Assembly: GCF_910592395.1 (NCBI RefSeq)
Contig: NC_088315.1
Coordinates: 3,288,501 to 3,352,500 of the forward strand
Length of the DNA stretch: 64,000 nucleotides
Direction: 5' to 3'
From: Lineus longissimus
Taxonomy: Eukaryota > Nemertea > Pilidiophora > Heteronemertea > Lineidae
Shown: in pieces, positions 1 to 11,190 of the stretch
How positions within the stretch are numbered: the first letter of the stretch is position 1
Layout of the letters: every line of letters begins with the position of its first letter
Program-made: the position numbers and the translations under genes
Notes under the pieces: generated by a model
What the model was told of the DNA's origin: nothing
Databases searched by the model: none
The model's input: only the letters and a program-made list of their open reading frames with translations

Positions 1-48
1 GAATGTGGAGGAAGGCCTTTAGTGCAGTTTTCTCCCGAGCATGCTTAC

Positions 49-975
49 CTTTGTAACCAGGCCGTCCAATCTTTACAAATTTCTTTATGTCAACTCTGGG
101 TTTTTCAGGCGCAGGCTGTGCTGGAGATTCCTTGGCTTCTTTAGCAGCTCGACGAGCCCTGAATTGGCAACGATTAACATCTGAGAGTGGACATGTTGGC
201 AATAACTAAGGGCGGGGATCATTTTTTAGCAATACATACTGCTGAGCAAAATAGCGGTCACCTACGTGTGCAGGACACCCTCTCTATTAATTAAGTAAAA
301 TAAACTGTGTTCAAAATTGGTCCTATCCAATCAGGACACCTGTCTATTAAAGTCAGCAATCTTAAGTCCCAAGAGTGTCCCTAATAAACTGGATCTGCTG
401 TGTATTATTCTAAAATCTCTGTGTATAAGTATATAGCGCCAGGCATACTTACAAATTTGCTTGATGTTTCTTTCCCTGCGTGTGGGCCAAGTAGCTTCCT
501 TCATTGTTGTGAAGAGTTAAACATAATTTACACTCGTAGGAACCTAAATGATTTTTCATAAAATAAGGATCCTGGAAATGATAAGAAACAATGCAAAATA
601 TTAGAAAGTTAGAAAGGCTGTCCGTATCCAAACTTATAAGCAGTCTCAACAAAGATTGGCACCACCAAATCCCCAACATATCATATCATGATATTGGTAT
701 TAATGGGAGAATGTCATGAAATTGTGATACTGTTAGTTTTCCTGCTAAGTTTTAGCAGGGCGCAGTCATGTAACTACATGTACTGTGAAGTGCTTTTTGG
801 CACCATTAAACACTTTTTGCGGTAAATTTGTTTATTTATATTTATTTACCTTATTTATATCAATTGTCTCCAATGCTAACTGACGAAGTCGCTCTCTTCT
901 ATCACGATTAGATTCTGAGGCTGAGGCAACGCCCCCAGTGCCAGTCTTTCCGCCGGCCCTATTCTGAAAATCCAT
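49..975 (-). CDS. SF3A2: Splicing factor 3A subunit 2 (SF3A2/SAP62), 5' part of gene
   Basis: Component of the SF3a complex of the U2 snRNP, which acts in the nucleus in branch-site recognition. Three coding exons are visible: 850-975 (42 codons from ATG), 453-571 and 49-158; the next donor is at 47-48 and the rest of the gene is off the left edge. The start reads MDFQNRAGGKTGTGGVAS, followed by the DRRERLRQLALETIDINK segment. Exon 2 holds the matrin-type C2H2 zinc finger (YECKLC...HTQGKKH). Exon 3 has the ARRAAKEAKE and KKFVKIGRPGYK segments typical of the family. Junction phases agree (0, then 2+1). From memory it is nearly identical to the human protein over this stretch. It is head-to-head with the AK-like gene at 2333, with about 1.36 kb between the two ATGs. 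Confidence 0.96.
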
Positions 976-2332
976 GGCAACTGTGAAGTGTCACTGAGTG
1001 ACTGTGCTAATTCAATTCATAAGTTATTCCTGGAAATAGAAAGTCTGTAAAATTTAAAAAAACAACCGAAACAGTCTAACACAGTGTAGGCCTGCATGCC
1101 TGGCCCTATGTTTTTTTCTTAAATTGCAGTGTTAAGCAGCAAAGGCCACATTTTACTTCATTTCAGTTCTGATCTGTGATCAGGATTCAGGTTGAATGAG
1201 GCCCCCTGCACCATCCGCATTGTTCTTGAAATGCATGCATTACAAACATTACTGTACATAGCCTACACAACACTAACAACAGTGCGTGCAGGGTCTTCCA
1301 GTTCCATGCCACCCATGATTGTCGCGGTCGCGTAGATTATCTTTGTTCGCTGTTATGTGCAGAAACAAAAGTTTAATTGACTCAAGTTACTCTCGGCTAA
1401 ATTTGTAGTGTTGATCTGTTAGAAAATCATGTTTTTACTTGTCAAGTTCCCGAAAATACGTGCAAATTACGCACCATGAAGGTACTCTGCAGACTTTCCG
1501 GTTTCTGGATGCGTCTTGAGGCTCATAAAATGCTCTACAGGGTAAACCAAGAATAATGCGACAGATTACTTTCCTTTTCCTTTGGACTCACCCTGTTTTA
1601 CAATTGAATTGGTGTAATGCCACTGTTATAGCAATACATTCGTAATCATACTATATTACAGTGTACTTTTTCACTCGGGAAGGTAAGAGCAACGATACCG
1701 AGACATCCCGTTTTCGACGGTTGCTTCTAAGGCCATAAGGATTATAAATCCGGTTCGTACACCTCCCCGTCCCCTTGCCTCCCCGCTCCCCGTATGGGTT
1801 CAGAGCGAACTTCAAATTTTTTCATTATTTTTCAAAAAAGCTTTTTATTTTATTGTTGCCATTATTTTTTTTATTCAAACAATCTTTCCAGTGGTTCATC
1901 TTGATCTTTACCTAAACTGATTGAAAAACACAATAAAAACTTGATAGAGTAGGCCAAGGGTCTTCACCATAATAATGACATTTTTTCAATGCCTCATGTT
2001 CATGACTGACCCGATTTCCATTTACAAAAAGAGCAAAAGGCAATTCACATTATATTCCCTCAGTTGTGCCTATGTCCTGATCTGGTGTGAACAATGCAAA
2101 GCCTTCAGTAATCCACCTATTTGAAACACCCTGTAAAATGACTGTCCGGGAGCCTCACTGCGCCCCAACGTGCATCACTGATAAAATCGTCTGTAGATCA
2201 GTCTTAAGATCCTGGACGTTTTGACATGTTTGACAATCTCCTGCACATTTCCTATGTTTTCTGTTTATTTTCCCATATTTATCAGTAATTCGAACCACAA
2301 GATGCCAAAAGGATAGCCAACGAGGTTTCATA
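976..2332. promoter_or_regulatory. Divergent intergenic region, SF3A2 / AK-like gene
   Basis: This gap separates the ATGs of two divergently read genes, so both promoters should lie here. I see no coding exon with family resemblance and no convincing TATA element. A CT-rich stretch sits at about 1760-1795. The assignment rests on gene orientation alone. Confidence 0.45.
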
Positions 2333-5300
2333 ATGGGTTGTGGGGGGAGCAAAGACCAAACAACCCCGGAAAACACTGGCTCCAAGAACCGAAAACCAAA
2401 AGTCAGCATTTTGGTGGAAAATAAAGTCACACTTCTGGAAGGGAAACCAAAAGTTGTGTTTATTTTTGGTAAGTGTCAGTGTTAGCCGTGTAATCATAAA
2501 ATAAATCTACACAGCCGCCATCCTCAAAGTCTGGGAAAACTTAAAGAGACGTTTACATTACGGCTTACGCGATTATCGCCAATTCTGCGTTTATATATCG
2601 CCATGGCATTTAGCAGGTCATGACAATAAGAACGACGTTAATTTTTAATTCCCATTAAAAAGTGGTGATATAATGCAAAGAATTTAGTGTCTGGATCATA
2701 TTCATCTAGTAGTAGTAATCAGTAATTGCAGTAATAATATTTAGCGACGTCACTTTATCATCGTCTTTAGGGCAAAGGAAGATCAATGTCTCATTTATGG
2801 AATGTTTACCGATATTTACCGCCGGGATTTGATCGCAGAAATCAATGTCACTATCGGTCACTTGTTTTATCCATTTCCATGACGACCAGGTGGACTTCCT
2901 TGTAATGTATCATTCTATGGATGCCATACAGTACAATGGCCTGGTGGCAAGTCACAGTCTTGGCTCTGAATGATGCTTTGTTTCTAAAAAATATTGCATG
3001 TAAATGTTGCTTTGTTTCTAAAGTGAAAGATTGCATGTGTTAGAGTAATCGTAATGATCTCGTATTAAGTCAGGAAATGCTGAAGGATTTCAATTGTAAA
3101 GGAATTCCTGTGTATTGCCTGGTTTTTTTTGTCACGCATCCATTACTTATATTTAGCCCTGATATTTGCTAGAATCTTGTCTTGTATCCGCATCCATGAC
3201 TATCAAGTTAATTAACAGTGATCCTGCTATGACCGACATCCTTTCACCTTTCCATTCCTTTCTTGATGGATCACACCTCTAGAATCGATTTGTGTCATGG
3301 ATGTAATGACTGCCTATTCCGGATCATCTGATCGCATCATACAGTCCGCTCATGCAAGGACCATTATCTTTGCTTTTCAATAAATCATCAATTGAGAGTC
3401 GTCAAGATGGCTTGGCTGATGGAAGTCACACTTATGTGTCTTGCTGTATTGTTCCGAATCCAATGATGGTTGATACTGATACTGGAGAAAAGCAAAGAAT
3501 CTCATTTTGTGTTCCTTCTTTAGAATTGATAAGCATGATTCTGGCCTTCGTAATGTGTCATGTGTGTTATACAAGATCAAGTCACAGAAGACTTTGTTGA
3601 GTTTGCGTTGTAACACGTGACTTGGAAAGAAGAAGTCTCTGATTTCTAACTAGAATTGACAGTTGCTAAATAATTGTAGACCAAATTCATATGGAATGGG
3701 ACATTGTTTTAGGTTGGCATGTTGGTATGGAAGAACTGTGCTGTTGATGGAAAGAACAGTGAATATTGGAAGACGAATAAAACCAATCGACCATCCATTC
3801 GAATCTGGTATCTATACTGGTTACCAAGCCTATCACCAAGCCTATCACTGAATGATATGTAACAACATGATTCCTATGTAATAGAACCCCAGCGAGCAGT
3901 ATTTTCATGATTTGTTGTGTCCACCGCGACACGATCTTGTATGGCAAAACAGTCATTATCTCGATGGTCAATAATTGCATCATAGTCTGTCTGCTCATGC
4001 AAGCACCAATATTGCCAGTATTGCTTCTCAATGATTATTGATATCGATCAATGATCGGGAATGGTCAAGTTGTCATCGTTGCTAATAATGACAGTCACTT
4101 ATGTGCCGGTTGTAGCGATACTTGGAAAGAAGGAAAGCTTTTGTTGTTGTGCTTGATACGTTACTTATGATCATTGCTCTGTAACATTCATGGGCGTGGT
4201 TTTTTTTCCACAGGTCGCTATTTGACAAAAACTTAGGCTGTTCAGTGATGATTTGTGTAGCCTATGGAGTGTTGATGCTTGATTAACCCTTTTATCGGTC
4301 TCAATACTTTTACTGCCAAGCCATGTAGTCGTAGATGTGCGTTGACGAAATTCCCCCTTCCAGCAGGCAATCACTGCTCGAGAAAGGCTTTATCAAAAGA
4401 ATGACACAAACACCATCTTCAAGGAAAGACAGGAACTTAAACAATACGTTTTTATCTTCGATAACACCAATTCACAAGGGTGTTGAATGCACAAACTTTG
4501 ACTTACAGTACACTGATTTATAACTCTACAACATTATAAACAAAATCTATGTTCATGTTCGAGAATAATAACGCCTTAATCCTGCTGTATAACGTTTGCT
4601 AATTATTTGTGTTTCGGCTAGAGACAGGCAAGGCGTGTTTAATTGTTTCCTTTTAGCCGAGTCAATACGTTGTGGTGATTAATGGACTGAATAATACATT
4701 AATATTTGTAATAGAATGTGCTCCATGTTTATTGTTATCTGAATGGGATTAGGGCCGACATACCCCTAAGCTTGGTTTACATATCAACCTGTTAATTATC
4801 ATAATTATATGTAGGTATATCAATACCGACACATTAGAATAGCCAAAACCTTTCTAAAATTTAATTCCAGACGCAATACAAGCCTCCGTGTGTCAACACT
4901 CAAACCACTCATATTTCCACTTTTCCCTCATTACAGGTGGGCCCGGTTCGAAGAAGGGACGAATCGTAGACGACTTAGTTTCCTCCTACGGCTTCCACTA
5001 CCTCAGCTCCGATAATATTGTACTCGAAGAACTTCCCAAGAAAGTCAAGAATGTTGTTGAGATATCGAGTACTAAAGATCTGCAAGAATGTTTGAAGGTA
5101 TGCATTACTGTTTACAGTATATACTGTAAACAGTATGCATTTACTGTTTACAAAATGCATACTGTTTACAGTATATACTGTAAACTGTCATATTTAAGGT
5201 TAGGAGCATGAACATGAAGAAGAACTAGATCATATTCAGCCATTACTCCTCTTAGACATTATCTGACACCTTATCATACGATATCAGTATTATGATATTC

Positions 5301-8300
5301 TGCTCTAAAAATACCATAGTCTTCCGTGAAAAATCAGACTCCATCCTCATTTGGATCGTTCAAGTGTTTACCTACTTTCTGTTGATGGTTCGTTACCATG
5401 GTTACCCATTGACAGTAAATAATGGCACTATGGTTGTTATGGGAATTAGCAGGGATTAACACTGCATGGTTAACGGAAACTCTTCCGAATCAGTTTTTAG
5501 AAAGAGATAAAACCATGTTGATGTTTCATGTTCCGTCTTTTCAGGATGATTCGAGTCGAGTGTCGCTGCGCTGGGTGCTGGAGACTATGAGGAGTCAAAT
5601 GGAGAGAGAAAAAGGCGACGCGTATTTAATAGACCTTGTTCCCAATCTGCGCTTCCTGCTCAAAATCCAAAACCTTATCAAAGATGGCGAGGAAGAGTTA
5701 GAAATATTTGAACAACAAGTATGTTCATGATTTTAGGGCCCGAGTAGTCCAGCGTTGTTTTAAAGCTGTCAGATTCATAGTCAGAGTGATGACATCGCCA
5801 CTAATCCAAGTTGTTACCCAACTGCACAACTTGATAAGAGCAGACAGGCTTAAACTCTTGTTTTCCCTTGCCTATTTGTCAAATATGGGCAGCCTAAATA
5901 ACTTTGTGCAACAATGCACTTTTGCATAATTTTGCTCCTAGACTATGCAACAGAGAGTACCCATCAATGATCTAACACTTTTTTTTCGAACATTTTACCT
6001 GTGCTTGGGCAAAATTAACAACCTGTCCTTGAATCCTTTGACAAAAGTTGTGCTATGAACGTCTGCCTCTTCTCCACTTCAGTATCCAATCTCATTTGCC
6101 CTGAACCTGACAGTGAAGAAAGACCATGTGATCAAGAATGTGGAGGTTCACCGCGCAAAAACAGGGAAGGATCAGAAGGAGTCGGGACAAAGTGATGAGG
6201 CAGACTCTTCCAGGACCCAGGTAAGGTAGGGGTGCCTGCAAAGTATGGCTGAACCTCTCTATTAAGGACACTCTCGAGACTGACAAGTACTGTCTTTAGT
6301 AGAGAGGAGTCCTGATTAGAGAGGTCAAAGTAAATGGAAACAACCAATTTGGGACCAAAACTAGTGTCCTTGATAAAAAGTATGTCCTTATTAGAGAGGT
6401 TTCAGCTAAGGAAGGTTCCACTGTATCCCCAGGAAAGCCTCTTGCTTTTGTGGAGTCCAGTAACAAGAATAGCTTCGACAGATCAATTCATAAGGAGACG
6501 TACTTCCACAGACTTGGGTATAGCACTTGTCTGCTGTTGTATTAGAACTCTTCATTTACTCTGCCCAGGCGGCTGTAGCTAATGTTTCACACTGCAATCA
6601 ATAATGTTCGAATGTTTGATCCTGCTGGCTCTTTAACGAGCTAATGAGGCAATTAGTATTGTGTGATGTGGCCCCCAGGGATATCATGATGGCACTCCTG
6701 CTGATTTGCTTCAACAGTCGAGTCATAGGCCATGGTTCATTTTTAAAGTAGTGTTTCATACTGACGGAAGAAGAGAAGCTTATGAGACATTACTCTGTGC
6801 ATCTTCACAATTATCAATAATTCATAGACTTGTCGAATTATGCTGGGTATATAAGAACGGGAAATTCCATTGATATGAAAAGGTGTAGAAAGAATCTTTT
6901 AACCAATTATTCTTTTCATGTTTCAGAAACGACTGAACCTATTCGAAGAGAGTGCCTCATCTTTTATGGAGTATTTCATGAATAGCCAGCGCCTTGTGAC
7001 AGTGGATGTCTCGTGTGGGGTGCCTGACCTGATCTGGGCCCGAGTCAGTGAATTCTTCGCAGAAATGCGCCTTCTTCCAGTGAAAACTGTCAACACTGTC
7101 ATAGTATTTTCATTCAGTAAGTTTCACCCTTACATGACTTTAAACCGCCAAATGTTCATGCCACTTTAAACATTTTTAAAATTTACACTTTTTTGGATAG
7201 ATTTCGAAGTATGTGAAAATTTAGCGTCCTGTTGTACCACATAATCTGTCCTCCTGCGTCAACATATTTTTTGAATTTAGAGATTCATCTTTTTTCAGAT
7301 GAATCAGATTTTAAACGACTAGATATGCAGCGATACTGCATGAATCTCATCGTCCTGCGGGACATTGTAGAGGACCCCTTTGATTCAGTTGTAAGTAAAG
7401 ACCATGTTGTAAATGACTCCCCACCCCCAAAACATTCCGACAACACCTTTTGTAAAGGGGGTATTTTGAAGGGTTGCTTTTTACCCCTCGGCCCTGCCAG
7501 CCTGACCTCAGCCCGTCTGAGTGAAGGGTATTGTCATACTCAATGGTCTGTCAAGGTTTATCTATTGGTTCGTGGTCCAGACTTGGCATATGTGACCCGC
7601 TCTACCAAAACTAGGCGCTTGTCGCATCTGAACTCGACAGGTTGATACGGACTTGTTGTTCATTTCCCTATTGTAGACCTTTTGTGAAATGTGACCAAAT
7701 CAGTTTGTAATAGATTTCACAAAAGGTCTACAATAGGGAAATGAACAACAAGTCCGTATCAACCTGTCGAGTTCAGATGTGACAAGCGCCTAGTTTTGGT
7801 AGAGCGAGTCACATATTCTCTCTGACTGAAAGGCCTTTGCATTTCCACATTTGGCCACTAGGAGCTCTTCGGAGAAAATGTTTGCAATAGTTCATTCATT
7901 TTTGCTGGTCATGCATCACTGACACTTTGCTCTGTATCAATTTCAGCCCAAACTTTTACAAATATTATGTGATGCAATCGACAAGTCTCCAGCAAACATT
8001 GAGTCGTTTGCAGTGAATCTTTCTGGGACATCGGTGGAAAAACTAGTGGACAACTGCACAGTAGGTATATAGTCTCATTGCCGCAATCAATGTCACCTTC
8101 AGGTACCAAAGCCTTTTGGGGAGATGTAAAAAACCAAGATGTTGTACATGGTACCAATGCAAGGGAAAAGCATTGCCCCGGCCCAAGTTAGAAAACAGTA
8201 GCTCTTAACAACTACATGTATTTCAAAGGTTTTTTTTCCAAATTTTTAATGGCAGAACATGAGTGACCTTTTTCATGGTCTTCTTGAAATTTAATGCACA

Positions 8301-9859
8301 TTGTAAAATTAACTTGTTGGTCGCTGCAAAGAATGACAAGCTACAGAAGTACATGGCCTTTAACATTTTCAGATCTGTGCTCCTAAATTTAGTATTCATC
8401 ATTTCTTCTTTTCAGAATAACAAACATTCAATCATATTCGTCGACGAAACTGAACGATTCCTGGACAATTTCATTTATGTGACGGCAAAGAAACCAGTAC
8501 GTCGGATTAGCTTATTCTCCTTGCAATATAAGACAATTAGTTCAACCGAAAATGAGGTCTGTTTATTTCCAATGGAAACAAATATAGAACTGTGTCGGCA
8601 TATTGCAGTGACTATGGCCGAAATGCGCCACTCACCAAAATGACGCCAGAGGAACAGAGGTGTGCTGGAAGGCAGGAGTTCTGCCTTTGAGATTCTGTGA
8701 ATGACTCGATGGATGTTGACAATCATGGATGGGATGACAGAAGCAGACTCCTGTCCAGCTGGTTGTTGTGTTATGAAGTTCACAAACAGACCTGACCTTC
8801 TAGGAATTGTGTAAAGAGGATAAGAATTTGTAAAAAAAAACATTTATGTGACCAGAACCCTTCGAAAGATCTTGTTGATCTCTTACTATGTTACTACAAA
8901 TAACCTTTTATTGACATCATCACTGCCGCATCAGACAGTAAAATGACACTGCTCTAAATGAGGTCATCAATGTAATGATGTGGAGTTCATTTTACATGCA
9001 TGTTGTGGGTGATGCATTGGACAGCAAATACACGATCAAATACTGCAAAATGACAACATTAAAATGCGGTAGCACTGTACATCCTCTAGAGGCCAGGGTC
9101 ACAGTACGGTATTGGCATCCCGCTCGACAGTGCTTGCCATATGCAAGTGTAGGATTGTTAAGTCAAGTGATGAAAGCACCCCGAGCCTTATGTTCTCTGA
9201 AGTTATCATACGTACCAGAACAGTGTGTCTGGCAGTGTAATACATGTACGTCATTGTTGACATCGTGTAAACCATGTAACTGTCTCATGTGATACGCACT
9301 ATGCACTTGCCCCGATTATTGTCTGGTCACATAACTTACCAAAACTAGTCGTGTTTTTGAAATTCACAGGAAATGTATCTGATCAAAATAATCATGTGTT
9401 TGTATAACTCTGTATTCTTTGGTGTTGAAAAAATTGTGCAGGGTTATGCCAGACAAGACAGGTGTCATTAACATGTAGACCTGTTGCAAATGAAAATAAG
9501 CCCAGACACCCAATGGTCGGCTTAAACCCATGGCCTGCACACAGTATATTGTTACATGTAGATTTGCCAAATATTATAATATTGATGTATATGATAATTG
9601 TGACTTTGTACATGTATTTTGTTTAAAAAGTATTCATATATTCGATATAACACTGTCTAATGTGCTAACTTAAGACTGTGAGCTATTCACTCTGTCATAT
9701 GGGGTTTTAACCAGGACTATTTTACAAGTGCACTGCAAATTTATTAGCGAAATTTAAGTTACAGAGATGAATATTTAACAAATACTCACACATTCTCCCT
9801 AGGTACGACCATCTTGGTCACTCTGTCTGTATGCTGGAAAGCCCTGGCTAGAACCCTGA
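2333..9859 (+). CDS. Adenylate-kinase-like protein with degenerate P-loop and N-terminal acylation motif
   Basis: Nine exons: 2333-2468, 4937-5097, 5545-5718, 6083-6220, 6927-7116, 7299-7390, 7947-8060, 8416-8496 and 9803-9859; 1143 nt, 380 aa, every junction in phase. The N-terminus MGCGGSK suits Gly2 myristoylation plus Cys3 palmitoylation, so membrane attachment is likely. Residues 42-53 read VFIFGGPGSKKG, the adenylate-kinase P-loop, but the third glycine (usual GGPGSGKG) is Lys51. It is followed by YGFHYLSSDNIVLEEL and, at about 125-140, GDAYLIDLVPNLRFL, matching the kinase strand that normally reads LIDG(F/Y)PR. A helix like the end of the kinase fold follows (RLNLFEESASSFMEYF, ~205). 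The arginine-rich LID is not recognisable. About 110 residues after the fold resemble nothing I know. Probably a pseudokinase or regulatory nucleotide binder. The last 18-codon exon is the least certain; reading through exon 8 would instead stop at 8643. Confidence 0.72.
5107..5187. repeat. Paired 28-bp palindromes in AK-like intron 2
   Basis: A perfect palindrome, ACTGTTTACAGTATATACTG plus eight further bases, occupies 5107-5134 and recurs nearly complete at 5161-5186. The two copies and their GCAT flanks also form a larger inverted repeat around 5140-5150. It starts 10 nt after the exon-2 donor. Confidence 0.85.
7591..7813. mobile_element. Palindromic foldback element, copy A (MITE-like)
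   Basis: Two arms of about 95 bp are almost exact reverse complements. The left arm begins TGTGACCCGCTCTACC and the right arm ends GGTAGAGCGAGTCACA. The arms meet around 7690-7715 through a short asymmetric spacer. There is no coding capacity. It sits in the AK-like intron between the exons 7299-7390 and 7947-8060. The flanking bases are TA on both sides, compatible with a TA target duplication. The same element recurs at 36149-36357. Confidence 0.88.
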
Positions 9860-11190
9860 TAAATCACACCTATGCCTTTGAGTTTGTGAAAATATTTTTT
9901 GATGAAGTGTTTAGATCAGATGAAATTAGAAAAATCTTAAGTTGAATAATGCATTTTCGACACAATGGCTTCTGTGCATTACACGGCACGCCTTGTCATT
10001 GCATGCAAATATGTGGCCTTACATGATATGTGTTGATAAGTACAAAGAGATTAGTATTGTCATGATGCTGGCGCAACATTGATTTGGCTCAAATGTATCA
10101 TCACTGGGGCGGACCCATTTCCCCATGAGGGTTTGTTGACTCTGGCACAGCTCTCCTTCTCCACATTGAGGCCAACATAATGTAAATCATGTCTATTCTG
10201 ACTCTGTCAATTTGGGTAGTTTGGGGCTCTCATCTGTAACCTTGGGGTCTAATGAGAATGCTCATACTCAGAATACTCATAAAGTAAATCAAATCAGGTT
10301 CTCTTCTATCTCGGAAATCATTCAACTCCTGCATTTATTTATATTTCATTAAAGTATTAGGAATTTTTGGTACATTTCGTGACATCTAAAGCAGTATTTC
10401 GTATCATTAAAGCTGACAGGTCAAATAGGCCCCCCTGAGTATGACTGAAGCCAGCACACGGTAATGTCTGCACAAAGATTGGCTCTGCTTGTAGTTGTGC
10501 ACTGAAGGTAATGGCCATATTCTGTAAAAGATCCAAATGCACATCATGAATATTCCTGAGTGCTCGCCTTTGGCTGTACTCAAGGATATATTTTACCCGT
10601 CAGCTTTAAACCTTCTGCAACTAACGGCCAGTATTTTAAAACTAGTCACAGTGGTTTAATATGAATGCTTACAAATGTATTCTTTGTATATTTGTTGAGA
10701 GTATTTTCTATATAATGGGTGTACTATATAAGGAATCAGTCGTTGCATTTTATTTTGCATAAAAGCTTGTCTATGACGTCAGGTCTGGTCAAATTTTCAA
10801 GTTAGTCTTTAACTGATCCGTGTTGTCAAAGGTGATATTTGTGATATTAATAGATATTATATCAACACAATATTTATTGCAATAAAATAGTTTTAATAGC
10901 AATCATCCTGTATTCTTTTCTCATTTTTAGCTCAACAAGCTCTTGCCTTTGAGTGGTGTCCATCCATTAGCAGGGCACATTTTGTAACTGCTGGGGTTAT
11001 TGAACTGAATCCTCTTACAGCTGAACCCGAGGCCAGATGACATCAGAAACAAAATTTCTATCCAATCTAATTCTCGGCTTGGCCACCTCCCAATGTCTTG
11101 TACCAGGTACGACCCACATACCATTTAAGGTACTTCTTGAAGTACTGTATTTGACAATGCAACTGGCCTTGCAAGTTCAGAAATGACCAT
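9860..11190 (+). other. Probable 3' UTR of AK-like gene and intergenic DNA
   Basis: AT-rich sequence follows the proposed stop at 9857-9859, with an AATAAA at 10881-10886 that could be the poly(A) signal. Nothing coding was recognised. Confidence 0.4.

Noticed and set aside
8263-8643. Separate 126-residue gene
   Set aside because: It is exon 8 of the AK-like gene plus flanking intron; only 8416-8496 has support.
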